Of a stretch of 64,000 nt of DNA, positions 1 to 9,902 are shown piece by piece. Made by a program: the position numbers and the translations under genes. Below the pieces are notes generated by a model. That model saw nothing but the letters and a program-made list of their open reading frames with translations, ran no database searches and was not told the origin of the DNA. The DNA is from Microbotryomycetes sp. JL201 (Eukaryota > Basidiomycota > Microbotryomycetes), in assembly GCA_033819885.1 (NCBI GenBank), contig JAQYUZ010000036.1, forward strand, positions 119,989-183,988, written 5' to 3'. Numbering within the stretch: the stretch's first letter is position 1; each line of letters opens with the position of its first letter.

Positions 1-1
1 G

Positions 2-625
2 CAGGACGAAGATTTGGCCGAGGCGCGTGCGCTTGTGCACCGCGAGCTGGCCGAGGCTGTTGGTCTGCCCGGCGCCAATGACAATGTCCTCAAGCGAGTC
101 GTTTCGCTCGCTCCAGACGCTTTCGACAAAGTTTGGAGGCCACAGTACGAAGACTTGGCTTACAGCGTTGACGAAGATGCGCTCGTGCCAAAGTCGAGCT
201 TGACGGTCGATCAACGCGTAGCCGGATTCAAAGCTCAGCTCGACAAGAACCGCGAGCGCATGAGTCGAGAGAGTGCCAAGGCGGCCAAAGTTGAGAAGAA
301 GCTCGGCGTCGTGCTCGGCGGATACATGGCAAGAGCGAAAGCTCTAGGTACCAAGATGACTGACGCAGCGGACGAGCTCGGTCGGTCGAGGGTCGAGCTC
401 GAGTCGTTTGCGCGGTTGGCCATGAACGAGCAGGGCGCGGCGGCAAGGCGGATCGAAAGCCTCAAGGACGAGGTTGACGTTCTCGAGCGGCGCGAACGCG
501 AAGGTCAAGCAAGGTTCCGCGAGTTGATGCAAATGCGCGACGAACTGCAGCAGGCGGTTCAAGAGATGGAGATGGAAGAAGCCGAGCAAATCAACGAGGC
601 TGCGCTTGCTGGTATGGACGAGTAG
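2..625 (+). CDS. CEF1: Pre-mRNA splicing factor Cdc5/Cef1, C-terminal part
   Basis: This is the 3' end of a gene that enters from the left edge; no start codon is present and the frame is open from base 2. The 207 residues match the C-terminal region of Cdc5L/Cef1, the Myb-domain core subunit of the Prp19 (NineTeen) complex that activates the spliceosome. The family signature is the stretch KVEKKLGVVLGGYMARAKAL, followed by a long heptad-like coiled coil rich in Glu and Arg (about residues 110-195). The coiled coil is the region that contacts other complex members. The Myb repeats expected at the N-terminus lie outside the window. The last exon carries no intron and ends in TAG. The family assignment is firm on the conserved block. 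Confidence 0.88.
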   Translation, partial: QDEDLAEARALVHRELAEAVGLPGANDNVLKRVVSLAPDAFDKVWRPQYEDLAYSVDEDALVPKSSLTVDQRVAGFKAQLDKNRERMSRESAKAAKVEKKLGVVLGGYMARAKALGTKMTDAADELGRSRVELESFARLAMNEQGAAARRIESLKDEVDVLERREREGQARFRELMQMRDELQQAVQEMEMEEAEQINEAALAGMDE

Positions 626-1064
626 AATATGTGTTCCGCCACAAGCTGTCTTTGGTTTGAAAATTGCTGAGAAGTTTGAAACCGAAAAATCTTTACGGTG
701 GCATGATTTAAGGGGGCGCACAAGCTCACAGGTTATGGCGCGCAGTGCTTGCTGGACTGCTCGCGGTGGAATTGTGCCTGTTCAGCACATGAGCCTTTGA
801 TAGCGAATGCATTTCTTCGATATTCTTGCTAATGCGGCAAGGCCGGCACAAGCTTATTTTGCTTCTTTGTTGATACATTTGTTGAGCGGGAGTGTCAAGT
901 GAGACTTTCAAGATTTGCATCCCAAGCCCTTTTGCTCCGTCTCCAGCACGGCTTACAGCTCACTTTGCGTCGTTGATCACGAATCGATCACGTATATCGG
1001 CTGAATTTGAGGCCGACAGTGTACAGACGCGATCAACGCGCCGCGCGGTCGCGTGTTTGACGCC
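626..1064. other. Intergenic region, CEF1 3' side and GDT1 promoter
   Basis: About 440 bp with no credible coding frame. It holds the presumed 3' UTR of the Cdc5 gene and the promoter of the downstream Gdt1-like gene. I see no tRNA, repeat or conserved element in it. Confidence 0.5.
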
Positions 1065-2352
1065 ATGGCCGCCATGCCATCATCGCTCGATGGTCTCGGC
1101 AGAGCCATCTGTACGTGGCAGCTTATCATTCGTTCGCCCACGCCTTGTTTGCTTACTGGTGTATCGCTCTCTCGCAAATTCTCGTGTCTCCCAACGCGAA
1201 CATGTTCTGCTCGTCGCTTTTGCAGCCGTCATCATCGTGTCAGAGATCGGTGACAAGACGTTTCTGATGTGAGTGCACGCTTTGATCGCGACCAAGAATG
1301 CGCGCCATGCTCGCTGCACCTCACGTTCAGATTCGCGCGTTCATGCGCGTCCTCGCATTTCTCGGATAGCATTCTTCTGACACCAAATCATTTGCCTTGT
1401 TTTCGAAATTGCAGCGCCGCCATCCTGTCAATGCGACACCCTCGCATGACCATTTTTGCCGGTAGCATTGCTGCACTCGCGCTCATGTCGCTCCTCAGCT
1501 CCTTGCTAGGCACAATCGTACCTACGCTCTTGCCCAAACGCTGGACCACGGCTGCTGCCGCGCTCTTGTTCTTTGTATTTGGCGCGAGGATGTTGCAAGA
1601 AGGTCTCGAGATGGAGGCTGGCGAAAAGGGCAGGGAAAAGATGGAGGAAGAGATGAGAGAAGTTCAAAAAGAGGTCGAAGAGGCAGAGGAAGAGATCTCG
1701 GGGCACGCCTCTGGTCTCAAAAACGGCCGAACGGGCGACGGAGTATTGCCCTTCAGCGTCAGCGATCTCGAGGAAGGCCGAGCAAAGCAAGACTCGGCGG
1801 TGGCAGACGTGCCAGTGTCGACAGGTGGCGCCAGAAAGAGAAGAAACAGCTTGTCGGAAGGCAAAGACGCTGCCTTGCATGGTATCAAAGAAGGCATCAA
1901 AAATTTGGCGCACCTGTTCTTCTCTCCTATTTTCATTCAAGCGTTTGTCTTGACCTTCTTGGCAGAGTGGGGCGACAGGAGTCAAATCACCACGATTGCG
2001 CTTGCGGCAGCTCACGTGAGTTTGGGAAGGAATCATCGCACACTCCTTGAACGCTCACCATGCTTGTACTGGACAGAATGTCTGGCTTGTAACGTTCGGA
2101 ACGACCTTGGGTCATTCGCTGTGCACGGCCATGGCCGTCATCAGCGGTCGCTGGATCTCGCAACATATTTCTGTCAAGCATGGTCAGTCATTCGCGCTGG
2201 AACCGGCTGCTCGTGAACAGCAAGATTTGACACCTTTTCACTGCACAGTCACGCTCGGTGGCGCCGTCTTGTTCTTGTTGTTCGGAATTGTATACACTTA
2301 TGAGACGATATATTACGTCGACGAGAACGCTCCGCTGACTTTGTGGGAATAG
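1065..2352 (+). CDS. GDT1: Gdt1/TMEM165-family cation/proton antiporter
   Basis: Members of this UPF0016 family exchange Ca2+/Mn2+ for protons in Golgi or vacuolar membranes and support glycosylation. Five exons give about 299 residues: 1065-1110, 1226-1268, 1415-2015, 2077-2182 and 2249-2352. Exon phases all agree. The first membrane helix carries the signature SVIIVSEIGDKTFLI and the second repeat carries FLAEWGDRSQ; both acidic E-x-G-D motifs are intact. Six hydrophobic helices are visible, in two groups of three. A charged, Glu-rich cytosolic loop (roughly residues 85-180) separates them and is longer than in human TMEM165. The first exon is short and rests on the match of its spliced product to TMEM165 (AISVIIVSE). 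A longer unspliced N-terminus in the same region is possible but fits the family less well. Confidence 0.9.
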
Positions 2353-2531
2353 TCCGTTCGAGAACGGAAATTCCACATTTCAAACTTTCGTATGCAAATG
2401 CCATAGATCGTATTTGCTGTCTTTTGGTCGTTTGCATCGCAATGTATTCTCGTTCTGCTCGACTGTTTCAGTCCAAGTGTTTGGCCTTCTGATGATATTC
2501 TTTGCGCAACTTTGGCCTTCTGCCCGATTGA

Positions 2532-3786
2532 GCTCGCGTTGAGAATGTCCGCGATGAGCGAGGGTCGCGTGGTGCGAGAAGCATCGGTATTGACGACAAA
2601 GTGATTCGCAGGCCTATCGAGATCAAGGTTCAAGCCATCCTCAGTGGTGAGTTGCAGCAGCAGCGGCCCTCGGAAATTGTACGGACGGAGCTGACAAGCA
2701 GCCTGCTGCAGACATGGACGGCACTCTTGTCGACAGGTGAGACCTCATGTGAAGGGTTTAAGAGCTAGCAATTGGCGCCTGTGGTTGTCGAGCTCAAGAA
2801 TCGGTCGTTTCACTGATTGATTCAACGCCGTCATCTTCTACAGCACTCCTGCTGTCGAAGGTGCATTGTCAAAATGGGCTCGGAAACAAGGCGTCGAGCC
2901 AGAGACTTTCTTTGCTGTCTCACATGGCGTCAGGTCAGTTTCCCTCGAAGCTCGGTTCGGCCGACATCCGTCCGTTCAAAAACAAGAATTCATTCCTGAC
3001 CTTGACGTTCATCACTGCTAGGACACGGGACAAGTATGTCCAAGTCAGACTGCGAATCACGTAGACATGGCTTGACTTTGACTTGTGGCGTCGACAGCAT
3101 CCGACGATTTCAAACAGTGCCAAAGCTAGGCAGCGAAATGTCAGAAGACGAACTGACCGAAGCAGCAAGAGAAGTGGAGTATTCAATCGCAGACGAAGGC
3201 CGGCTCTTGAAGGAGCAGGGAGGCAGAGGCATCGAGAAATTGCCGGGCGTCGACAAACTCGTAAACGCACTCAAGAAAGGAGGAGCACGATGGGGTATTG
3301 TGACGAGTGGTTCGTTGTTCCATAAAACCCGAAGCTCGGAGTGATAGTGTATGAGCTGACAGATTGTGGGCGCTCACAGCCACAAACATCTACGCATCAT
3401 CTGCTCTGACAACATCGAACATTGGTATGTCACCGCCAGAAGGTCCACCGTTCGTCATCACGGCAGACAATGTTTTAAAGGGCAAACCTGATCCCGAGCC
3501 GTACCTCGTCGGAATCGAAGCGCTGAGAAAGCTGGCCGGTCCTCCGCTCGACCCTAGCAAGGTGCTCGTGCTCGAGGATGCGCCATCCGGATTGGCTTCC
3601 GGCCTCGCTGCAGGGTGTCAGACCTTGGCCGTGTGCACCGGCCAGCCGAGAGAGAAGATCCGACAGACGCCCGCCACCTACAAGACGGTCGACTTTGAGC
3701 GGGTGGAGATTGTGTCTTGCTCCAACGAAGAGATCGTGCTGCGCATCAGGACACTAGAAGAAGAAGAAGCAGAACCATTGAATTGA
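2532..3786 (+). CDS. HAD-superfamily phosphatase of the GPP/DOG type
   Basis: The protein resembles yeast glycerol-3-phosphatase Gpp1/2 and 2-deoxyglucose-6-phosphatase Dog1/2. HAD motif I is DMDGTLVDS with both aspartates, formed across the junction 2646/2712. Motif III is GKPDPEPYL and motif IV is VLVLEDAPSGLASG. Coding exons appear to be up to 2646, 2712-2736, 2844-2933, 3022-3033 (only 12 nt), 3098-3309 and 3356-3786. Phases agree, though the last acceptor (TATGAG) is weak. The start is unresolved: the frame upstream of motif I is open back to 2532 without an ATG, so an upstream coding exon is likely missing from this model. The exact sugar or polyol phosphate substrate cannot be told from sequence. 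Confidence 0.8.
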
Positions 3787-3828
3787 TAGATAGAACAGAC
3801 CGTATCAGATTGCTGGATCGAGACTAGA

Positions 3829-3837
3829 TCACGTGAC
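3829..3837. promoter_or_regulatory. E-box palindrome TCACGTGA(C)
   Basis: The bases read TCACGTGAC about 75 bp upstream of the ATG at 3910. CACGTG cores of this kind bind Cbf1/USF-type bHLH factors in fungi. The same palindrome recurs in several other intergenic gaps here. Function is inferred from the motif only. Confidence 0.4.
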
Positions 3838-3909
3838 TCGCGGTCGCATTTGCGTCATAGTACCGGAGCCTGGCCTCTTTTGCTCTTTTTGGTCCAGTAA
3901 CCCTTCAGA

Positions 3910-5676
3910 ATGGCCCCCTCGTGGCCAATGGCGGCCATATTGCTCACTTTGTGGACTGTCGGCGCTGAGGCTCGTCGCCAGCTCGTGTTCGGCGGCATGC
4001 AGAAAGCTGCCAAAGGCGAACCGAGCGCGCGACCGCTCGACACAGTGTCCTCGATGTCCGGTGCAAACGCTGGTGGAGCTCGATTTAATCCTCTTGAGCA
4101 TATGAGTGGTATCGCACCGTACCACGATGCCGTGCACGGCGTTGATTCGTCTACGCCGCCCAAGGGATGCTCAGTGAGGGCTGCAGCATGGCTTATCCGA
4201 CATAGCTGCATTGCCGCCAACAGCGACGAGTACGCAGACTATATGAAACCGTTTGTAGAAAAAGTCGAGGGAAAGCGCGAGTCGCTGAAGCGTTTCATGT
4301 CGACCGAAACTATGGAAAATCCGCTGTCATTCCTGGCAGAGTGGCAAAACAGAATCACGGACGACATGGTTTCGCAATTGACAGAGCCCGGAAAGGATGA
4401 CGCCTTCAAACTTGGACGGCTCATGAAGAGCTTGTACCCGCACTTGCTCCCTCCGACAAGCGAGCGAAAGCGCGACTGGATCGAAGTGGAAGACGAAAGC
4501 AACGACGATGTGACGAAGAAAAAGAAGAAGAAGAAACACAGCAAAGACAAGAAGAAGAAAAAAACTGGCCGACGGTCGCCATTCAAGGTCTTTAGCGCTT
4601 CGTCTACCAGAGACATCGAAACAGCCCAGTCATTCATCCGTGGCGCGTTTCCAAAAGTTCAGGCTGGCGGCGGCGACGGTGATGGCAAAATTGTCTCGCT
4701 CATCAAAGTACCCAATGACGACCAGAACTGGGCAGAGTCGCTCACACCGCACAAGATTTGTCCGGCATTCAACAAGGAGCGAGGCAAGCCTGAAGCGCAA
4801 GTGTGGCTCGAGATTTGGGCAACTCCAACGTTGGCACGATTGAACCGAATGCTTCCGCGAGATTATCAATTGACTTTGGACGACGTTGTCGCGATGCTCA
4901 TGTTCTGCGGCTACGAGAGCGTGGTGAGTACGCGCGCACATGTTGGTTCACACGTCGACTCTGACGCCGCTTCACTCCAGACTCTGCCGGAGCGCTCCTC
5001 TCGCTTTTGCAGCCTCAAACTGTTTACGGAGCGCGATTTCAAGGCGTTCGGGTCGTGGTTTGACCTCAAGTACTGGTACCAGGTCGGTTATGGCGCCAAG
5101 TATTCGCCGTTTCTTGGTGTCCAATGGCTCAACTCGACGACTCATCTTCTCACGTCGGTCGGCGCACCGTCGCATAATCTCGGCGAGACATTGGATCTCA
5201 AAGCAGGCAAGGACAAACTTCCTACCCCGCGTTTACCGCCCGGCGAGCAGCATGAGCAATTGCTGGGAGTATATTTCACGCATAGAGAAGAACCGCCACT
5301 GGTTTTGACAGCACTCGGGCTGTGGAATGAGACAGCCCCTAACCCTTTCAAGATGGAGGACAAGCGACTGTGGGTAACAAGTCACTTGCTCCCATTCCTT
5401 GGACACGTGGCTCTAGAGCGTCTGGACTGCAGCAACCGGTCCACCGAGACGCTACTATCGACCGAGTATGACGTCGAGCTCGATCTCGAGGACGATCAAG
5501 ATGGTCTGGCGTCACAGCAACAAGGTTTTGTGCGGGTGATTGTCAACGGGGCTGTGCAGAAACTTGACCACTGCAAGGATGGACCGGGCGGAAGCTGCGA
5601 GATTGCCAAGTTTGAAAAGTTTGTAGCAGAACGGGTGAGGCTGTACGGCAATCTGACTGAAGGCTGTCAAGAGTAG
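3910..5676 (+). CDS. Secreted histidine-acid-phosphatase-like protein, active site altered
   Basis: About 569 residues from two exons (3910-4923 and 4981-5676). The 57-nt intron is a multiple of three, so retention would keep the frame. The first 20 residues are a hydrophobic signal-peptide-like segment ending near AEA. The fold markers of branch-2 histidine phosphatases (phytases, MINPP) are present: GCSVRAAAWLIRHS near residue 85, RSSRFCSLKLF (compare the family's SPFCDLFT), and YFTHREEPPLVLTALGLW near the C-terminus. The family's catalytic RHGxRxP is replaced by RHSCIAA and the HD proton donor by HR. A lysine-rich tract is encoded at about 4514-4568. Catalysis is therefore doubtful; a binding or chaperone-like role is possible. 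Family assignment is good, activity is not supported. Confidence 0.72.
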   Translation: MAPSWPMAAILLTLWTVGAEARRQLVFGGMQKAAKGEPSARPLDTVSSMSGANAGGARFNPLEHMSGIAPYHDAVHGVDSSTPPKGCSVRAAAWLIRHSCIAANSDEYADYMKPFVEKVEGKRESLKRFMSTETMENPLSFLAEWQNRITDDMVSQLTEPGKDDAFKLGRLMKSLYPHLLPPTSERKRDWIEVEDESNDDVTKKKKKKKHSKDKKKKKTGRRSPFKVFSASSTRDIETAQSFIRGAFPKVQAGGGDGDGKIVSLIKVPNDDQNWAESLTPHKICPAFNKERGKPEAQVWLEIWATPTLARLNRMLPRDYQLTLDDVVAMLMFCGYESVVSTRAHVGSHVDSDAASLQTLPERSSRFCSLKLFTERDFKAFGSWFDLKYWYQVGYGAKYSPFLGVQWLNSTTHLLTSVGAPSHNLGETLDLKAGKDKLPTPRLPPGEQHEQLLGVYFTHREEPPLVLTALGLWNETAPNPFKMEDKRLWVTSHLLPFLGHVALERLDCSNRSTETLLSTEYDVELDLEDDQDGLASQQQGFVRVIVNGAVQKLDHCKDGPGGSCEIAKFEKFVAERVRLYGNLTEGCQE

Positions 5677-5741
5677 ATTCGTGGTGAGTATGGTCTCATT
5701 TGTATTCATTGGCGTCGGTGGCAGCAGAGCATAAAAACTTG

Positions 5742-5750
5742 GCACGTGAC
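5742..5750. promoter_or_regulatory. E-box GCACGTGAC
   Basis: A CACGTG core lies about 100 bp upstream of the ATG at 5850, in the short gap between two genes on the same strand. It resembles the other CACGTGAC elements of the window. No direct evidence of use. Confidence 0.3.
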
Positions 5751-5849
5751 TTTGCCGGCTTTCCCTCTTGCATCGTGGTCCATGGCCTGTTCGACCAGGC
5801 GACGGTAGCCATTTTGATTCCATCACGCCTTGTGGTTCAGTACTCGTCA

Positions 5850-6945
5850 TGACCCCGCCGGCCTCGCCATTCGGCCACGAGATGGACGACGGCGAGGACT
5901 GTGCGCTCGACGCGTTTGCGCAATCCTTAACGAGCTTGTTTGACCATGTCGTGCCGTTACATGGCTCACCAAATCAACTCTTTACATACTCTGCACCGTC
6001 TCGAGATGGCCGTGCGAGCTCTCTGGAGCTACAAGTCTGGATTCCGCCTCAATCGATCAATGAATTGTTTGCGCATCACGTCTGGAATTCTAGCTTGGTT
6101 CTTGTGAGCCTTGCTTTCGAGCGTAAAGGCATCTTCGCGTTCCCGGATTGACTTGGCAAGCCGTTCAGGCGGACGAGATTGCTCTAGGCAAAGTTGATGT
6201 TCGAGACAAGATTGTGCTTGAATTGGGCGCAGGCGCAGGGATCCCCAGTATCGTGGCAGCCATATCAGGCGATGCCAAGCACGTAGGCTGTGGCGCATGC
6301 TGACAAATGGCAAGTGTCAAGGCTGATCATTCGCATTATGGCAATGCAGGTCGTGCTTACCGATTTTGACGACCCGGCCATGATTGACAACTTGCGGAAG
6401 AACGTGTCGAAAGTTATTCATGATCATGAACTAGATGAGACGATTTTTTCCGTTCAAGGGTTGACGTGGGGAAGCGACCCGAGCTCCGTCCTTGGGTCGG
6501 TACTCTTGCGAAAATTGCTTCCGCTGGACAGCTCGAACACTGACAAGTTGATTCCACCTGCAGTCTCACTGAATGCAGTCAAGGCTTTGACGTCATCTTG
6601 CTGGCAGATTGCATCTGGAACGGCTTCGCCCACGAGGTGCTGATTGCTTCCTTGAAAGCCTGTCTGCGGAAACCAATCCCGACGCGAGATGGGCCACAAG
6701 CGTCTTTTATTCAACTCGTGTCAGGGTTCCATTCGGGCAGGGCGTGCGTCAGGCATTTCCTGCGCAAGGCGGAGCAAGTAGGGTTGGTCGAGACTGGCGA
6801 GTGGACAGAGACAAGCGTTGACAAGCGGACGAGACATTGGGGTTGGGATTTGCTCGAGGATGGTTCAGAGCCAGAGCAAGAGGTGGAAACAGAATCTGAG
6901 CGAAACAAATGGGTCCTGACCGGGCAGCTTGCGTGGCGAATATGA
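5850..6945 (+). CDS. Nnt1/Efm7-like class I methyltransferase
   Basis: A Rossmann-fold S-adenosylmethionine-dependent methyltransferase of the group that contains yeast Nnt1/Efm7 (N-terminal methylation of eEF1A) and METTL21-type enzymes. The frame joins 5850-6103 to 6169-6282, giving HHVWNSSLVLADEIALGK followed by motif I VLELGAGAGIPSI. A further intron (6283-6349) precedes VVLTDFDDP, the acidic motif II. The later motifs are FDVILLADCIWN and SGFHSGRA, both typical of the family. The intron near 6496-6578 is required by frame, but its donor (GTCGGT) is weak and the exact ends are uncertain. The C-terminal tail is acidic. The substrate, protein lysine/N-terminus or small molecule, cannot be decided here. 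Confidence 0.78.
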
Positions 6946-7010
6946 AACGACAGAATTGCATTGCATTGTACATGCCCCACGACGACACAAGTTGGAAGGA
7001 CTAGCGACTC

Positions 7011-7999
7011 TTATCGTCTCTTTTTCATGACAATCTTTCTGGGTTTCGGAGGCACTTTGATTTGAGGTTCGGGTTTCTTGGCTGGCTCGGCATCGTCGTC
7101 TCCTCCCTGTCCACCGAGCATGTTGCCGAGCATTCCTGCCATTCCGCCACCATTCATTGCTTGCTCCAAAGCTCCGTGCGAGATGGCCGGAGACATGGCA
7201 GGCAACCTTAGATGCAGGGGCGCAAGCTTTTTGCGACCAGACGGCAGCGTTACTGATGGTGGGTCGTGCGGTTTCAGAACGAGGCAGATGCGCTTGAGCA
7301 GCGTTCGTTCTGTCGGACGTGGCAAAGATCAGTCGCGAACGCAAGGCTGTACTGTTCGTCGACTTGCTGTTTGGGATTGCCTTGCTCAGAGGCTGTCCGT
7401 CCTTTTTCAGCTGAACCTTGACTCGACCAGGGTTGGCCCAGTCTTTTGGATGGCTCTTCATTGGCTGTGTCGGACATATGTTAGCCTGTCGGTTTACGAG
7501 AAGCCCGAGACGAGGAACAGGGACTCGCCTCGAGAACGGCTTCGATGCCGAGCATGCCGCACGCCTGTGCCATGTGTTCGGCGACAGGCCACTCGAGCGC
7601 AATCTTATTATTGACTCGCCGCGATCCTGTTCCAAACGGTCTCTTGCTGTCGATGTAAATCGGGTAGATCGTGTCCCAACTGACAAGCGCAAACATGCGT
7701 CAGCCACACCGCTGCATCTCAAAGTCACAAGCGAGCGCATTCAACTCTTTGTAAACTGATTCCTCGACCTGCTTGTAACCTTTTTGCACGCCGAGCCCCG
7801 GTCCGCCGGGCATGGATGGCATCCGCAGCGGTAGCGCGTCTGTACCACTCTCACCGCCAGTGCTTGTGCCTGCAATAACGGGAACGCTCGATTCGTCCAA
7901 CAAGACGTCATCAGGATCCGAAAAATCGTCAACCTCTTCGATCGTCGGCATCGTCGCAGCCGGCACAAACGGCGTTAATGTCAAAGGATGGCTCGACAT
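7011..7999 (-). CDS. SEC65: Signal recognition particle subunit SRP19/Sec65
   Basis: Sec65/SRP19 binds helices 6 and 8 of SRP RNA and prepares it for SRP54. Conserved blocks are WDTIYPIYIDSKRPFGTGSR, then HPKDWANPGRVKVQLKKDG, as in human SRP19. The N-terminal acidic region begins MPTIEEVDDFSDPDD; a start at 7999 is used, with an in-frame ATG at 7951 as alternative. The C-terminus is Gly/Met-rich and ends in a basic cluster (KPRKIVMKKRR), as expected for RNA binding. The exon structure is unusual. Intron 1 appears to be only 30 nt (7680-7709), intron 2 begins with GC (7465-7528, donor GCGAGT), and intron 3 is about 43 nt. All three joins are forced by reading frame and family alignment. Confidence 0.87.
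7680..7709 (-). other. Apparent 30-nt intron in the SRP19 gene
   Basis: On the minus strand it begins GTGTGG, has CTGAC at its position 7 and ends TTGTCAG. Removing it joins ...FEMQ-R to WDTIYPIYIDS in frame; reading through hits TGA. No other donor with the required phase lies nearby. Confidence 0.5.
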
Positions 8000-8100
8000 T
8001 GTTCAAACTCATCAATCTTGATAGAATTGAAAATGACGTTGCAACATGTGATAGAACCACACACAAGATTGACACTACTTTTGCCTGGATGAAAGCGCCC

Positions 8101-9452
8101 TCACACTGGAGCAGAACCAAACATGCCCTGCAAGACGTGCCTTGAGATGTTGAAACCAAGCAACGACACGAAAAAGAAAGCGAAAAAGATGCAGATAGGA
8201 AACAGGAGCAGCTCGGAGCGGATCAGGAACGGCAGCGCTGTTGACCAAAGTCCAGTGTCAGCTCCAGAGAGGGTCTGGCAACATCAAAGTCCCTCACCAT
8301 TGTAGCCGAGGTACGTCACATAGACGTATTGAGTAAACTAGAACGAATTTGCCGGTCAGGCATGCGACAAACATTTATGCAGCTCCCGAACACACAGCAG
8401 ACAGGTACAACGTATTGCCGACCCAGAGGCACACCCAGTTGTGCCGCGTGACGACGGGTGCGAGCAGTAGTTGAGCAACGTAGAGTTGCAGGAAAAAGGG
8501 AAAGAAAGAGTTGGCGTGCACATCAAAGGCGTATGGCCTGTGACGCACGAGCAAAAACGTCAGATTGCTGTCTAAGGAAACGACCTCGCCGCGACTGACC
8601 ATTCGACATGTTGATCGGTCGCGTGCGTATGTGCTGCGTGAGTCAAGAACTTGTTCGACAGGGCCCTGTGAAGCAGCAACTGAGTATGGCGACTGGTCCA
8701 GGCTCGACAAGAGAATGTACCACAGCGCTGTGCTGACGATGATGCCGACGACGAAGAAATGCAAAAAGACCATGGAGAACATTGTCCGTATTGTCGAGAC
8801 AAAATCGTATCTGGCGTAGAAGACGGACCACAGCAGACCTGCTACGGCGAGACAGGCAGAGATGAGGAGCGGTACGGCAGGGTCGTCACGCGCCCATGTG
8901 TTTTTCGTTTCTAGTAGCAACGACGTGAGTTATCAAGAGTTGACGTGGCATCTGTGGAGCTCACGTTTGTGGTAGTAGACGTTCCGGTATCTTTGAATCA
9001 ATCCGCCGTTGTCAGTACGCTCCCTTTGCTGATCTACAGGATTGCCACGTACACTCGTCTTGGAGCTATACACACGTGTAGCAGCGTCCACCCTGCCAGC
9101 TCAAAGTCCTGCAAGAGCACCCGTTGCGAAGTGGCGCAAAGTTAGCTTCAGACACCGTCGTCGCAGCGACGGAGGCTACTTCGAGCGCGTGCAGGCTATC
9201 CTGTCGTTGCCTCTGTAGCGACTAGACTTACCATTTGCGGCCACCGTGACAGCCGTCGCAGTACAGTCTTCATCTTGCCCGTCGTGAGCCGAGTCGACCC
9301 TAGGCCCGATGCAGAGCCAAGTCCGCCCAGCCCACTACTTGGATGTGAGTTTGGGTGTAAGTCTAGGAGATTGTCGCGCTGAGGCAGTCAAGCACGATGA
9401 ACGCTCACTTGAGAGACCCGGATGAGTAGCTCGAGCCAGACGTCGGCAGCAT
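8101..9452 (-). CDS. GMH1: UNC-50/Gmh1 Golgi membrane protein
   Basis: UNC-50 family proteins are multi-pass Golgi/ER membrane proteins; yeast Gmh1 interacts with Arf exchange factor Gea1/2. The start at 9452 gives MLPTSGSSYSSG, close to the human UNC50 start. After an intron it continues GKMKTVLRRLSRWPQM, DFELAGWTLLHVCIAPRRV, then YRNVYYHKR and NKNTWARDDPA. The central exon (to about 8395) encodes four or five hydrophobic helices and the hallmark FDVHANSFFPFFLQLYVAQL. Two more exons follow: YVTYLGYN, then LPFLIRSELLLFP to the end ...MFGSAPV. Introns carry standard GT-AG ends; the first has tandem AAG/TAG acceptors three bases apart. Assignment is firm over the whole length. Confidence 0.9.
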
Positions 9453-9902
9453 CCTTCACAGCTCGTGCACTCGTCCAAGTTGTTACGTGTCGCGTGAGGA
9501 TGTGATGGTCGACACGCCCTTGGACCGCTATCGTATCGTGTGCGCGCCCACTTGCAGTTGTTCGTTCGACGACAGTCGCGGCAAAGGGAGAGAGGCTCGC
9601 AGAGTGCTGACGTGAGGGCTGAGCTCGATCAGTGAGGTCGGATCGTGTCACGCGACGCAGGATGCGGAGTGAAGCGGACCGTCCTAACGACAGAAGTGAA
9701 AGCGACGCTCGCTCGGCAGCAGTTGGCTTCCTCCCTGTCCCGCCGCCAGCCTCCGCCTCGCAACCTTGGGCTGTGCGCACGTTTCTGGACAGCGGACGCG
9801 TTTGCGTGCCTTGCTGTTTCAATTTGTCAGCCAGCAGCGAGCTCCGACGAGCTTTGGGGAGCGCATCGACGACTCGGGCTCCCGCTGCAACGTACATCAC
9901 CA
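9453..9902. other. Divergent promoter region, UNC-50 and WW-domain genes
   Basis: About 450 bp between two divergent starts. An open frame on the plus strand runs from 9632 into the WW-domain gene, so a longer N-terminus for that protein is possible. No other feature is evident. Confidence 0.4.

Noticed and set aside
2546-2611. ATG near 2545 as start of the HAD phosphatase
   Set aside because: It runs into a stop within 20 codons, and no donor/acceptor pair joins it in phase to the motif I exon.
9362-9411. A 30-nt intron in the UNC-50 leader (GTGAGC...CCTCAG)
   Set aside because: Phase fails at that acceptor; the CCAAG/AAGTAG acceptor further on gives a roughly 70-nt intron and a correct frame.
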